This document shows, one piece after another, positions 30,701 to 39,778 of a stretch of 62,500 nt of DNA (the stretch's first letter is position 1; each line of letters begins with the position of its first letter). Below the pieces are notes generated by a model. The model was not told where the DNA came from. It searched no databases and saw nothing but the letters and a program-made list of their open reading frames with translations. Source of the DNA: Symbiodinium natans (taxonomy: Eukaryota > Sar > Dinophyceae > Suessiales > Symbiodiniaceae); contig CAJNDS010001413.1 of assembly GCA_905221605.1 (NCBI GenBank), positions 1 through 62,500 on the forward strand. The letters run 5' to 3'. A program made the translations under genes and the position numbers.

Positions 30701-32825
30701 CGAAGTCTACACGTCGGGAGCCACTGCCGAGGTCCTTCGAATTGCAATTGCGCTGGCAAGCCGAAGGGGATGGAAGCTGGGAGTGATCGACGTGACAGCG
30801 GCCTTCTTGAGGACGCCGATCCGCAATGAGCCTGGGTTCCCAGTGGTGGCTGGAAGCCCTCCGAAGCTTCTACTTCGCCTGGGACTCATAAAGCCTGGTG
30901 AACTTTGGTATTTCACCCATGCTTTCTACGGGATGAAGGAGAGCCCGCGCCTATGGAGTCGCTTTAGAGATGGCGAGATGAACATCCTCACCTTCGTCGT
31001 TGGGGATATCAAGTACCTCCTGCACCAGGGCAAGATCGAGGACACGTGGTGGACCATCCAGACCGAAGACGGCACCATAGAAGGTCTGGTCATAATTTAC
31101 GTGGATGATTTCCTCATATGTGCAATGCTTGAGGTCATCAAGGCGTGCGCAGCCGCGATCGAGAACCTGTGGAACACGGGAGGGCTGCAGATTATTGGTC
31201 GAGACCAACCGGTGAGGTTCTTAGGAGTGGAGATCGAGGAGGTAGAGGGTGGCTATGTGTTGGGACAGAAGGCCTACATAGAAGAGTTGCTCCGCCTGCA
31301 TCGTATCCCAGAGACCGCCTTGAACCTCATCCCCGTGCCCCGCGACATGGCAAACTTCGATGTGGAAGAAGGTGTGATTGCCGAGGCTACCGCGATCCGA
31401 GATGCTCAACAATACACGGGAGAGCTGTTATGGATTTCGCAAAGGACCCGACCAGATGTCGCCTTCGCTTCCTCATTGGCGGCATCACTCAGCACAAGAG
31501 ATCCAATGAGGGTTTCAACGGTGGCGGAGAGAACTTTGGGTTTTCTCCAGAGGACAAAGCATTGGGTGCTGAAGTTCATCGCAGACTCCACAGAGCTCCG
31601 TGGATATGCTGATGCCTCCTTTGCGCCGAGCGGCGGGAAGAGTCACCAAGGCGTGGCAATCCTGCTCTACGGATGCCCAATTATGTGGAAGTCGAGCCGT
31701 CAAACGACCACGGCAATCTCCACGGCGGAGTGCGAACTTGGTGCAGAGCTGGACGGAGCGCTGGCGCTGTTGTCAAGTGGGGCGATGATGGAGGATTTGG
31801 GCCTGAGCGATCTTTCCAAGCAGTTGTGGTGCGATAGCACCTCGGCAATCTCCATCTCGAAAGGAGCATCAAGTTGGAGGACACGCCACCTTCGCGTGAA
31901 GGCAATGTGGCTTCAGGAAAGGCTAGAGGCGCATGAGCTCGGCCTCGGCCACATCGAAGGCCGACTACAACTGGCAGATCTATTGACGAAAGCCTTGACG
32001 TCGACCAGGATACTGGAGTTGGCAAGATTGTGGGGTCTTGGCCCGCGGGAGGAAGCAACGGACTCGATCAACCCCGGGACAGGAAGCACAGCTCGAGCGG
32101 CAGCAGCACGTGAACAAGCAGCGCGGGTGATGACAGTGATGATTTGGTGCATGATGGTTGTGCGTTCGGAGGGACGGACGCAGCCTGAAAGCTCCGGAAG
32201 GGTCGAAGGCCATGTGCGCAAATCCTTGGAGCTGGACACCGACCTGGCATCGCTGTTCTTCATGTTGTTGGTGGTTGGTGGAATCTTGACCATGTGGGAG
32301 ATCGCGAAATGGATGGGCTATGAGTTCATCGTTACGTGGACACCAGGAGCAAAAGAACGGAAGATACGACGACTGAAGAAGGTGAGGGATGCAGCCGCCA
32401 TGGCAATCCAGGACGAATTGCAGGCGAGGAAGGCCCGGGGACGTCGTGAAAGAGAAGAAGAGCAGGAGATATCTCAGCTCCTTGGCTTGCCGCAGGCCCC
32501 GACTACGCCTTGCCCGACTCGTCCATGTCCAGAGCACGATGACAGGCCGACCCCGCCGCCTATGCCCCCGGGAAGTTCACATGAAGTATATGATCCACCG
32601 CCACCTCCATCTACATCTTCAATAAGAAGGGCCCGTAGGAACTACACACAGTACGTACCCATGCCGCCGGAGGCCATCTACCTCATCAACGACAGCGACA
32701 AGTACCATGCATACAACAATTGTGCCGGCTTGAGACGTTTATCAAAGCCTTTGATGTACAGACAGCTTTGTACGTTTTGTAAAGATCAAGCGCAGGCTGA
32801 ATCTGCATTCCCAATCCCTAGCTGA
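24759..32825 (+). CDS. Gag-pol polyprotein with cytosine methyltransferase-like domain
   Basis: 2,688 codons without a stop. In order: gag/capsid-like helical region (about 229-470); CCCH finger (C507, C516, C522, H526); CCHC knuckle (C540, C543, H548, C553); protease DTGATHS (D681); C5-methyltransferase-like domain (about 885-1140) with LFAG 896-899, GGPPCRTFSR with C956, LEQP with E1031 and a late KPTTLGTN; integrase with a compact HHCC (H1152, H1157, C1164, C1167) and DD35E (D1191, D1358, E1394); reverse transcriptase (D2011 in VIDVTAAF, YVDD 2114-2117); RNase H (D2285, E2324, D2359); then a membrane helix (about 2496-2518), a Pro-rich stretch and H2650, C2655, C2671, C2674. A normal copia polyprotein is about 1,300-1,500 residues, so this is nearly double. 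TAG directly precedes the ATG. Confidence 0.95.
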   Translation: MGEQRNSLLEGQLKQQMTAGMATTKTLRSPTEQPATTASSSWSAALGLPRHEVPLPPSLPRKEPLGWTGMHGGPLADEHGFPEPRGHSHQEPTQDGGVRQSLASVAEDSAGNVGPLCKDRDASETGRGNMASGGEGSSAHRGRSREGLGSFEGVYGNAGAEPTGSQGILGSLFSRNKGRSPSPPPDQGGLTSAPMIEAIARGVRQLQELQERNLQGARGGDSPGGTETVKPGLQALLTLTVPGTKDAPLVFQDWIEVISTGMKDLSENSGAWWEAVLRTVEGSYSKWLGATQLERLTIQPEDADYAVKGRWTRVNARACQLLLNAVPEVVRSDLIARRATQDVTQLVFRLFVLYQPGGSSERGHTLAQLQSPPHGTNVAETLEILRGWPRHLRRCQQLGMSAPDPTVLAKGLDTATAKVITGNPDAHFRTQLLRTSLRLDAKPTLRQVEDYQRRLQAEVEQMAAAGGMDTNPKIRATSTPSMPHPGTTMTSSPPTSPTGKDTNEALCRYFSKPSGCRRGEKCPYKHDMASFPKDQRMKKCLACGAEGHRARECPTKGGGKRSHAKREEGAERMQIPQTTPKVAEIQATSAEAIPSSSSSTIISSSGSSIPPSAATIGSAEGVATTPGEPVWTLDNLMQAAQQVVMAKSAGEKGDIKLKAAKVMELDAINERSDRAPMALADTGATHSLRHPHSQEEWDQSMWVNVVLAGGEQVQMKMNNAGTLLFGADGTARETTTNAIVPVGELVKTLGYRFEWGPASCHLVGPDGTIVRLSTKEGCPHISEARALELISKIEKKKLDQFTENVKGTEARVQAMARTLDKSWFDYLGEACYGHSGQEDKAVAAAPFLKDVPVEALYGLATNVDNESGWQILKKLTFLNRRQRRRLWSSKSWVVHLFAGKTKKEAFSWLNDGDRVLLELDIARSQGHNLLDQDLWRALSWAASQGKIAAVIGGPPCRTFSRLRFREPGPSPVRSRANPYGWPDQSPSERLQVTRDTKLFVRMLWLHAKSTAGRLQSLGRRMSASTAAFVLEQPQDPHEYLPSTTPNWSELPSFWDSEMWKRYAAEAGLTEVSFEQGAYGHKAIKPTTLGTNMMSLALLRGAKTKGVLEPFDGPSEALAAWAPGLCAAISLALKEWLVTPALTAMTVGQWKEHVARGHLPPRRDCLYCSMFGASGRPHRRVSHPEMFTLTSDLSGPHEAGLDHNARSPFYKQFKNLLVCKYRFPASFANGTWEETAEDGEVVDENTSPFDEGDQLEKELEPYSPSEPEDQEQDERNAHVGAGVSDGDGELEEDCEAEESGKRVQNPQMAEGDTKPPESTYLVFATPLVSGTSAEILEALQDILTYLRHHNLPVLRHHSDKASAFQGRMIRSYLKNQSIRVTTSEPGVPQSNGSVEQTVRWVKQRTRTLLGASGLPKKLWPQAAAAAAAMQRADVLGFMTKLMAPFGTKVMVKKRHYDYDLKEKSKAKDSFGAKWEEARYVGLSDYVQGGHLVFNEARNSFIHTTNVRVGLHDPGFPSDVLEADPNPPPRRRMTRKTHVGFDEDQEEPRRLQALEHVKQTVVDSEKRAAQCLQEWNLEEAIQIINDEVAGTVLKFGLFRHGGVVGFHKATSERPTLVKLATRALTELCPEAEFTSLYISSIDERRLHRDSQNHPLTKNYAVVIKPPKSGGSLWVELQDGDTVRGPIVAASDNKGTYFGCAHPMPDRQVRRVDPFRRHWVMPWKGKRTVLVGYTVNTMRGLDTLAYEVLEDLGFVVPVVALEAGSGERPTGVAAQCVVDRACEAVESGQHEIEDDEVEFEFNWGKPCANWDLDFAGDVGGTEENALWDIAIPLPTSSAVDGKALQRKSVMMVRMQPGEPTWEEAFLKKVEVSYTTGIEEVLKSLAKPLAVVHNVAQAEVIPVLESWRQSIQKELDAVSHAIIKVVPGQEEYYQILNMPGLQVLPMKFVFTCKPPAEAPERPEDPWYRRKARIVVCGNHAQDNENEVYTSGATAEVLRIAIALASRRGWKLGVIDVTAAFLRTPIRNEPGFPVVAGSPPKLLLRLGLIKPGELWYFTHAFYGMKESPRLWSRFRDGEMNILTFVVGDIKYLLHQGKIEDTWWTIQTEDGTIEGLVIIYVDDFLICAMLEVIKACAAAIENLWNTGGLQIIGRDQPVRFLGVEIEEVEGGYVLGQKAYIEELLRLHRIPETALNLIPVPRDMANFDVEEGVIAEATAIRDAQQYTGELLWISQRTRPDVAFASSLAASLSTRDPMRVSTVAERTLGFLQRTKHWVLKFIADSTELRGYADASFAPSGGKSHQGVAILLYGCPIMWKSSRQTTTAISTAECELGAELDGALALLSSGAMMEDLGLSDLSKQLWCDSTSAISISKGASSWRTRHLRVKAMWLQERLEAHELGLGHIEGRLQLADLLTKALTSTRILELARLWGLGPREEATDSINPGTGSTARAAAAREQAARVMTVMIWCMMVVRSEGRTQPESSGRVEGHVRKSLELDTDLASLFFMLLVVGGILTMWEIAKWMGYEFIVTWTPGAKERKIRRLKKVRDAAAMAIQDELQARKARGRREREEEQEISQLLGLPQAPTTPCPTRPCPEHDDRPTPPPMPPGSSHEVYDPPPPPSTSSIRRARRNYTQYVPMPPEAIYLINDSDKYHAYNNCAGLRRLSKPLMYRQLCTFCKDQAQAESAFPIPS

Positions 32826-32844
32826 AGAAGCCTTGCGGCTCTCC

Positions 32845-32854
32845 AGAGGAGGAG
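32845..32854 (+). other. Polypurine tract
   Basis: AGAGGAGGAG abuts the 3' LTR, the expected plus-strand priming site. The polyprotein stop lies 20 bp upstream. Confidence 0.85.
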
Positions 32855-33164
32855 TGTGGATATGAAGGGCATGGGAAGCTGTGTGGGGAGAGAGCGTAGC
32901 GCCTAAAGGGTATGCTGCGTTTGAAGACCCGAGAACGCCAATGCGACTTGCTGGTTCAAGGGAAGGCTACGATGTCATGATAAACCCTTGGCCAGCACCT
33001 TTTATGGAAGTGTACAGTCTTGTAACGTCACACGAGATGACGTAAGCAGAATAGTAACTTGACATGTCTCTTGTGCTTTGAGCGGAAGAAAGGGGATCTT
33101 TCGTCTTTGCGAGCAGCGCATGGATGTCAATGCCAGCAACCCTTGAGGCAAACCTGGAACAACA
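32855..33164 (+). repeat. 3' LTR of the retrotransposon
   Basis: 310 bp, identical by eye to 23834-24143, TG to CA. Confidence 0.95.
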
Positions 33165-33350
33165 TATATTATATAGATATATTATATATATATATAATAT
33201 TATATATATATATATATATATATTATATTATATTATATTATATTATATATTATATTATATATTATATTATATTATATTATATTATATTATATTATATTAT
33301 ATTATATTATATTATATCATATTATATTATATATATATATGTATATTATA
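33165..33350. repeat. (AT)n/(ATATT)n microsatellite, right half
   Basis: Continuation of the array broken by the retrotransposon: TATAT words, then a long (TATTA)n run at 33220-33320. The Ile/Tyr frames here are repeat products. Confidence 0.95.
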
Positions 33351-33490
33351 TAGTAAACTGTTGCACCTTGAATGTCGCTCGGACAAGTTGGCGTCTGGGA
33401 TGTGCGCAATCTGTGCAGCCAGGGCACACTCGCCTCGAAACTTCTCTTTCCCTGGCCAATCCACATCTCTCCCTGAGCATGGAGGAGAAC

Positions 33491-33540
33491 TAGGGTTTAG
33501 GGTTAAGGATTTAGGGTTTAGGGAAAGTTTAGGGTTTAGG
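33491..33540 (+). repeat. Interstitial telomeric tract, interrupted
   Basis: TTTAGGG units broken by ttaagga and aaag. Confidence 0.9.
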
Positions 33541-33544
33541 TGCA

Positions 33545-34883
33545 GGCTGCACGCTGAGGCAACTGAGGCAACAGCTCTTTCCGATCCGCCGGTTCGTGTG
33601 GAAGCAAACGCTTTTACAGTGGATCTGCGCCGCACAGAACTCCGCAGCTTCCGTCATAATATTTAGAGCATCTCACAGCAACAGTGCCAGAACACGTCTA
33701 CCCAGCAAAGCAGGATCCCTGCAAAGGCATGCAACGTCGCTGGTGGGAAAGCGCCCGAGTTGCGCAACACTTGCAGTTTGCCAACCCAAGAGCAACATCC
33801 GGACCCTGCATCGGGAATGCCTTGCCCGTCTCACCCGTCTTCAACCTTTTCCACTCGACCATGTATGTCTTGTCCTGCTCGAGAGGCTGATGGAGTCGTG
33901 GTCGCTTGTGTGGCTCTCAGCTACGTGCTCGAGAACAGAATGGACGACGTAAGTAGATGGAATCCGATTGACCATACTTACCCGATGAAGACTGGCAGGA
34001 AACACCAAGATAAACCCCGAAACTGTCCTTTTGCTGCTTCACCTGCGCGCACAATTTGGGACACGGGGAACAGGCACGTCGTGTGCAAAAGTCACTGTGA
34101 AAGCAACTCTGCCACATTCTCCAATGATGTCGCACTCTGTTTAAATGAGGCCGCCTCAATGAAGGGTAAAGTTTGCCAGCTTAAAACCCTGAGCTCCCTC
34201 ATAGCTGCGCGCGTGGCTAACTTGGGTCGTGGGTCTGGGGCTTTTGGAAAACGGGTCTGCATGGGTCTAAGTCAAAGCCAATTCTTGTTTACCAATCATG
34301 TGAAGGTCTGCTCCCAAACAATCCTGCAAAGGGCAGTCCCGTGCCAGCCTGCAATGCCTACAATGGAGTGATTTTAGCTATACAGCTACTACTTGACTCG
34401 GCCTCACGTTCTGGGGCAACCCTCTTGAAAGGAACACCAGCAACATAGCAAGTAGGACGACTATACCGAGCGGGGTTCTTAGCACAGACCCACATGCCAA
34501 ACATGGCTGCTGAATTTTGGTGCTAGGCTGCTAGGGACTATGTTGTCCGCTCTTCTCTTGGAACAAGGCCTGGCTTTCAGAACACTCTTTCTCGAAAAGA
34601 TCAGGTCCTGACGTTCAATACTATTCAGGTCCCTGAAGTCTATCCATGGCCCATGCATTCTGCAAAGAGTACGTAGCTTGTACAGCAGTGCCTGCATGAA
34701 AAACGTTTTGTGTACAACTCGACCCCAGCCCGCAAATACCAGCCCCCAGTTCAAGAGCAGTCTGTTTCGGGCCGAACCTTCAGAATCTCGACGCCACAGC
34801 GGAATTTGCCATGAGCAAACATCGCCGCGACCTGCACTCTTTACCAACCCTTATGCAATCTTGCGCCAACACCCACATGCACG

Positions 34884-34914
<31 letters not shown>

Positions 34915-35885
34915 TACGGTCACTTTGGCAGAAGTTTTGCACAAGTTTGCATACCTCTACAGCCTTAGGTTTGGCTAAGGCCAGTACGCAAGGGGACATC
35001 CAGCGTGCTCAACTACCGAGATGAGAAGGCGACACTTCGCCAACCAAAGCGTCCTGCATGAAGACTTTCTGAGAGTCTTGCCGTGTACAAGTCCCGAAGG
35101 ATGTCGTGCGTGGGAGAGTGGTCCTGAAAGAGCCAGTTAGGCTTGAGATGGCTTAAGTCACTTCGTTGAGGATCCGGATGGTCGTGGAATTCGGGGATGG
35201 GATTTGGGGGCCCTGGGGGATATAGACCCTTTCGCTCATTCCGACTTTTTCCAGCCGAGTCGCCCGGGAGGGCGCTTGGGTCACAAGGACTGTGAGGTAC
35301 TGTTCAGCAAGCCCATAAGAATCAACATCCACACTCCCAAAGTAAGGCTGTTGGCAACACAGGCTGGCTCAAGTATGCCAAGCTGAGGTTAGCAGAACTT
35401 TCCTGTCTCAGACATACGGGCGCATTTGGAGAACAGAACAATCCAAAGCACGGCCAGATTGGAGGCATGGGGTGCGGCAACTGGAGGAGAGTCCAAAATT
35501 CACAATCACCAGACTTTAGAAACAGAAGCGACTCCTTGCAACGACGCCTTCCCTTTTTGGAAGTGGTGCTACACGCCTCTGGATCCCCCCACTGCAGCTC
35601 CAGATTCGCACATTTACGCAAGTCATCCTGGTAGTCTTGGACTCGGACTTTTACTTGCAAACCTCAAGAACAAGGCCCGCCCCCACTGCCATGGCGTTCC
35701 ATGTCCTCATTCGGACGAGAACCCGGGCCTTCTTGATTCACCATTCCTGAACTCCAGGTGCATCAGTGTGTCCATGGCTCCGCAAGCAGCTTCAGAACTG
35801 CCAGATACTGCCAGATACTGCCGCCACGCAGCGGTAACCAACCTCTGAAGTGTTCACCCGGGAGAAGATGTTGGCGTAGTACGTC
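33545..35885. other. No gene supported
   Basis: Frames on both strands lack motifs. A minus-strand frame at 34479-34847 and one at 35322-35660 (VKVRVQDYQDDLRKCANLEL) are the best of a poor set. An (AT)n run lies at 34887-34916. Confidence 0.3.
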
Positions 35886-35889
35886 CAAA

Positions 35890-36145
35890 TCCTGTCATCT
35901 GATGTCATCTGCCATCGTTGCGAACTCTTCGGAGACTGCCGAGCTGGCAGCTGCTGGCAAAAGCAAACTGGCTGGCAAACCCTCCGATGGCATCGTACTT
36001 GTCGAAGACGATGAGGTCCCTGCGGCCGATTTCAGACCCAAGCGGACGCTAAGCAGGGAACGCAACCGGATCGTAAAAGCACTAAAGTCACTAAATGCTC
36101 AAATGTCAAGACATGAAACGACTGACATGAAGAGCTCTGCAAGTG
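35890..36145 (+). CDS. Hypothetical exon on the plus strand
   Basis: Frame reads MSSAIVANSSETAELAAAGK, GIVLVEDDEVPAADFRPKRT and LSRERNRIVKALKSLNAQMS: an acidic linker followed by a basic helix. It ends near a GTGCTAC that could be a donor. It is one of few plus-strand host candidates and would converge with the flavoprotein exon at 36155-36245. No family is recognised. Confidence 0.35.
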
Positions 36146-36154
36146 CTACACACG

Positions 36155-36245
36155 TCTAGATGCCTCCCAGCTTCTGCCATGGCCCTGGCGGTGGTTACTC
36201 CGGCAATTCCCGCACCGACGATGATGCAGTCGGTCTCAGCGTCTC
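36155..36245 (-). CDS. FAD/NAD-binding (Rossmann) exon
   Basis: Minus strand encodes AETDCIIVGAGIAGVTTARA then MAEAGRHLD. IIVGAGIAG is the GxGxxG dinucleotide-binding turn, preceded by a hydrophobic strand and followed by the expected helix, as in flavoprotein monooxygenases and amine oxidases. An AG acceptor (atgatgag) precedes it within an AT microsatellite, and GTGTGT follows as a likely donor. The rest of the enzyme was not found nearby, so it may be split by long introns or be a fragment. Confidence 0.5.
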
Positions 36246-36246
36246 A

Positions 36247-36345
36247 TCATATATATATATATTTATTTATTTATCATTTATCTATATATATATATATATT
36301 TTTTTTTATTATCATTTATCTGTATATATATATATACTATTTGTG
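36247..36345. repeat. (AT)n/(ATTT)n microsatellite
   Basis: Two (TA)n runs with TTTATTTATC and T9 interruptions. Confidence 0.9.
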
Positions 36346-36827
36346 ACATTGTGCTTGCATTTGTATTTATATTCATATGAAGATGTGTTTATGAGTGCCA
36401 GAGAGCAGTGCGTGAGTGCGAGTTGAATCTCCCACGCCGAATCTCTGTCAGCTCTTGGTAGATCTACAGCTCTTCCCGAAGCCTCCCAAAAATGAGCCAA
36501 TATCGCAAATATGAGTGCCGCGCACTTGCCGGGATGTCACCGTCCGTGGGTCCAATGTCCGGAAGGATTGTGGCCAGGTCCTTCTCTCAGTTTTTCGGCA
36601 GCTTTGGCAAGCTAGCTCAGCTAATTGCTTTCTTATCACATTTACAGGTTTCAACTGCACATATTCGACATTCCGCCACACATGCCACAAGGAGTTGTTC
36701 AGCGTACTCCGTACCGGGTATTGGGCAAGCGGACAGTCATTCGTAGTAGGCTAGGAGCGCAGCCACTCACCGTGGCTACTGCTGCTCGATAGGATTCTCA
36801 CGGCCTTTGCGCAGGTTCGCCTGTCAC

Positions 36828-36912
36828 ACACACACACAGACAGAGTCACAGACAGAGTCACAGAGAGAGTCACAGACAGAGTCACAGACAGACACACACA
36901 CACACACATATA
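36828..36912. repeat. CACAGA/(CA)n repeat
   Basis: Tandem cagagtcacaga units between two (CA)n runs. Confidence 0.9.
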
Positions 36913-37055
36913 CACCCGCGCACGCACACCGAGAAATGCACCATGCACGAATGTACATTGCAGGGTGAAGGTCTGGAAGATTGGAAGAAGGGTGGCGAAA
37001 GAAGGGTGATGTTATGGCAAAGGCTTGGGGGTGAGAGCCTCGAGACGGCACGTCG

Positions 37056-37289
37056 TCACACAGCAATCTCATCTCCTTCCAACTCACCTTCTCCTGGCAA
37101 TCCTCCTCGCCCTTCAAGTTCCATGCTCCCTTCCAAGCACACCAGAAAAATCTCCCAGTGTCGTTTCCGAGCAAAATGTTTCTCAGCCGGGCTAGACATC
37201 AGCATCTCCAGCGATTTCGCATTGCTGCATGTGGAACAAGCTCGTCTGTAGTTGCCAGCAAAGATGTCTACAAAAACGTCTGTGGGCAT
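37056..37289 (-). CDS. Hypothetical exon
   Basis: Minus strand reads MPTDVFVDIFAGNYRRACST, CSNAKSLEMLMSSPAEKHFA and RKRHWEIFLVCLEG, then an acidic tail. The composition is ordinary for a soluble protein; no family is recognised. Confidence 0.35.
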   Translation of the reverse strand: MPTDVFVDIFAGNYRRACSTCSNAKSLEMLMSSPAEKHFARKRHWEIFLVCLEGSMELEGRGGLPGEGELEGDEIAV

Positions 37290-37399
37290 CTTGAGGCCTC
37301 CTTCCGACCTCTCTGGCTTCGGGTTAACACTGAAGGCGCTGCGTCATTTGGCCGCTGAAGAATGCTGAAGATGGCGCAGCCGCCGGTCAGCACAAGCCG

Positions 37400-38680
37400 G
37401 CTCCTATACAGCTCGTTCGTATTTCCCGTCACCTTCGGGCACCAGATGTGTCAAATCTAACCCAAGAACTGACATGGGGGGCCGTTGCTCTTGTGACGGT
37501 TGTGACGACTTTGAGCAGTGCGCCGACACGTCGTCCTGCTTAAATGTCAGAGGCTGGATGCCCGACCGAAGGTTCCCAGGTGCCATGTCAGTTCTTGGGT
37601 GAGATTGCCAGAACATGCGGGGCCAGAAGATCCGTCCCAAGAAAGGGAGTCCGCCAAGGCCCAGCTGGAAGCCCTGGGATCCAATCGAGCCTCCAGGCGG
37701 GCAGGATCAAAAAGGCCTGGCGCTCTTTGCAGCGAGCCATGTGGACGGGGATCCATGGCGTTGTCAGAGACAGCACATAGGGGCGCATGCTGCTGGGCAG
37801 CCAGGGCATCTATGACACGGCAACAATCGTGCAGTGGGTGGCCGACACCGAGATGATTGTTGATGCCTGGTCCAGCACAAGTCACACTGGCAAGAATGGC
37901 GCCGGTGGTTGATCCAAATTTGGTGGCAGGTCCCACTGAAGCTGAGCAGGGGAAGCAGCGTGAACGCCTTGCTCGGCTTGTGGAAGTACGCAGTGTTGCC
38001 AAACTGCAAACCTTGCCATGGAACGAGCAGCGTGCCGAAACTCATGGCCGAGGACATCATGTTCAGAAAGCCTCAGCCACATGACCGGCGCGAGATCCCA
38101 GAACCCTTGCGGGCCCCCTTCCCTCGCAGCCTCCTAGTGCGGAAAGGACGTCAACGGTGCAGAAAGAGTAACATAATTTGCTCGGGTGGAAAAATTCTCG
38201 CCACGCTGGGTATGTTACATGCGCATGTCGTCGAGCCCACGACTCCGCAACATGTTCAGGCTTCCTCTCTTCCCTGCTGGATCGAAGCTTTAGTTCTGCC
38301 ATTAGCCAACGTCATCCTTCAGCCCATGAGCTTTTCTAACACATGGAAACAGGAATTATGCGGCCGAGCCAAGTCAGGTTTGGGAGGGCTCCTTGGGGAT
38401 CTGGTGCTTGAGCATGGTGTCTGAGATCTTCGCAATCAGCTCCGGGACAGGACCTCGTTCCGGCCCGGCAGGAGCAAAAAATTGCACACTTTGCCCCTTT
38501 GGCAAGATTGAAGCCTTCGAGACCGATCGGCCCTTCAGGAGGCTTTGGAATTCAAATCCTCCGTACTGCCCCTAGCGAAGAAGGAAGCTGAGGGCCCAAC
38601 GCATGGCATAGCCATGCCCTTGCTCCGCCAAGACTTCGGAATCTGCAATCTCCTGCACGAGAAGAATTCTTGCACACCTG
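37400..38680. other. Weak frames only
   Basis: The minus strand has MSSAMSFGTLLVPWQGLQFG then NTAYFHKPSKAF near 38060-37970, and INNHLGVGHPLHDCCRVIDA near 37870-37800, which could be exons. No motif identifies them. Confidence 0.25.
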
Positions 38681-38692
38681 CCCGTCGCCAAA

Positions 38693-38737
38693 TATATATA
38701 TATATATATGTACATATATATATATATATATGTACAT
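38693..38737. repeat. (AT)n microsatellite
   Basis: Two (AT)n blocks separated by gtac. Confidence 0.9.
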
Positions 38738-38759
38738 AAATTATTTCGCCATTATGCAC

Positions 38760-39430
38760 AGAGTCTCTCCGGGTCTAGCCAATGCTAGTTTTGCATTTAA
38801 TGATGCCAGCACAGGTCGTGACATCCTTTGCTGTAGGGCGGCAGCAAGTGCGAACTGGATTCTGATTCATTCACAATGTGCGTTGAGCGAGCGCTTCTGC
38901 TTCTGTGGCACACGAACCTGAGAGTATTGTCCTCGAGGGCGACGAACTCGAAGCTGCCAGCAGGGGCATATGCCTCCCAGGCCTCACAGAAATCGAAAAT
39001 TATTTCAGCGAAAGCACAAAGACGTCGAGGCCAAAGAGCCTTATGAGCCTGAGGCAACCATCTACGACTCTGTGTCTCTGCCCGTAACTCCGTAACCCTG
39101 TGGAGAAACAGACGGAAAAGCGACAAAATTGGGCTGCCACGGCCCATTTCAGTACCCTGTCCGTTTAAACAGGCCCGGATATCGATGCAGTGTGGCCTTG
39201 ATACCGCAACAGCTGACTCAGCAAACTCAAAGAACTGCGGAGATTGGGGGTCGTCACCTTGGAGCAACATTTTCGCATCGACCAGCCTGGACTTTCTGCG
39301 GCTCCACAAGGCTGTCCTCGTCATGTGCCATGGCGACGACCTCACGAAGATTGTCGTAGGGCCGTACTTGCGAAGAACAAAACAAGCACTATCCCGAGAG
39401 CCTTGAAGACCTGTAGCTTCCCGAAGGTTG
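38760..39430. other. No gene supported
   Basis: Both strands have open frames near 39185-39400 (plus: SLDFLRLHKAVLVMCHGDDL; minus: YDNLREVVAMAHDEDSLVEP); the strand cannot be decided and no family is recognised. Confidence 0.25.
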
Positions 39431-39434
39431 GAGT

Positions 39435-39473
39435 CCCTAAACCCTAAACCCTAAACCCTAAACCCTAAACCCT
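39435..39473 (-). repeat. Interstitial telomeric tract
   Basis: Five CCCTAAA units. Confidence 0.95.
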
Positions 39474-39601
39474 CAATTGGGGCAGTCTTGTGACAAGTAT
39501 GTTTGAATCTGATGAACAGGCCTCTCCAGGGTTGTTTTTGGAACGGTGAGTCCGCGCATGATCCGCAATGGAAGCAACTTCCAGGAACACATGCAGCACT
39601 T

Positions 39602-39656
39602 CCCTAAACCATAAACCCTAAACCCTAGAACCTAAACCCTAAACCCTAAACCCTAC
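39602..39656 (-). repeat. Interstitial telomeric tract
   Basis: About seven CCCTAAA units, two of them altered. Confidence 0.9.
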
Positions 39657-39778
39657 TACATGCAAGCACGGATGCACTCACATGCGCTGACAGCAGGGCC
39701 ACCGACCGGGACGCTCACTGCTTTGGATTCACCCTGCGGGCGCTTCTGCAGCGAGTCCACCCCCGGGCTTACGCATCA

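Larger units (their letters stand above)
23834..33164 (+). mobile_element. Complete copia-class LTR retrotransposon with methyltransferase-like domain
   Basis: A 9,331-bp element: 5' LTR 23834-24143, primer-binding site 24144-24159, gag N-terminal frame to about 24650, polyprotein ORF 24759-32825, purine tract 32845-32854 and 3' LTR 32855-33164. Both LTRs are 310 bp, begin TG, end CA and appear identical base for base. Integrase precedes reverse transcriptase, which defines the copia (Pseudoviridae) order. The flanks are TATAT on both sides, a 5-bp target duplication that cannot be proven because the site is an AT microsatellite. Identical LTRs plus an unbroken 2,688-codon ORF imply very recent insertion. 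Confidence 0.95.

Noticed and set aside
39185-39406. Plus-strand frame with LVMCHGDDLTK as a reverse-transcriptase relic
   Set aside because: Only a GDD-like triplet is seen; no neighbouring retroelement motifs, and the minus strand is equally open.
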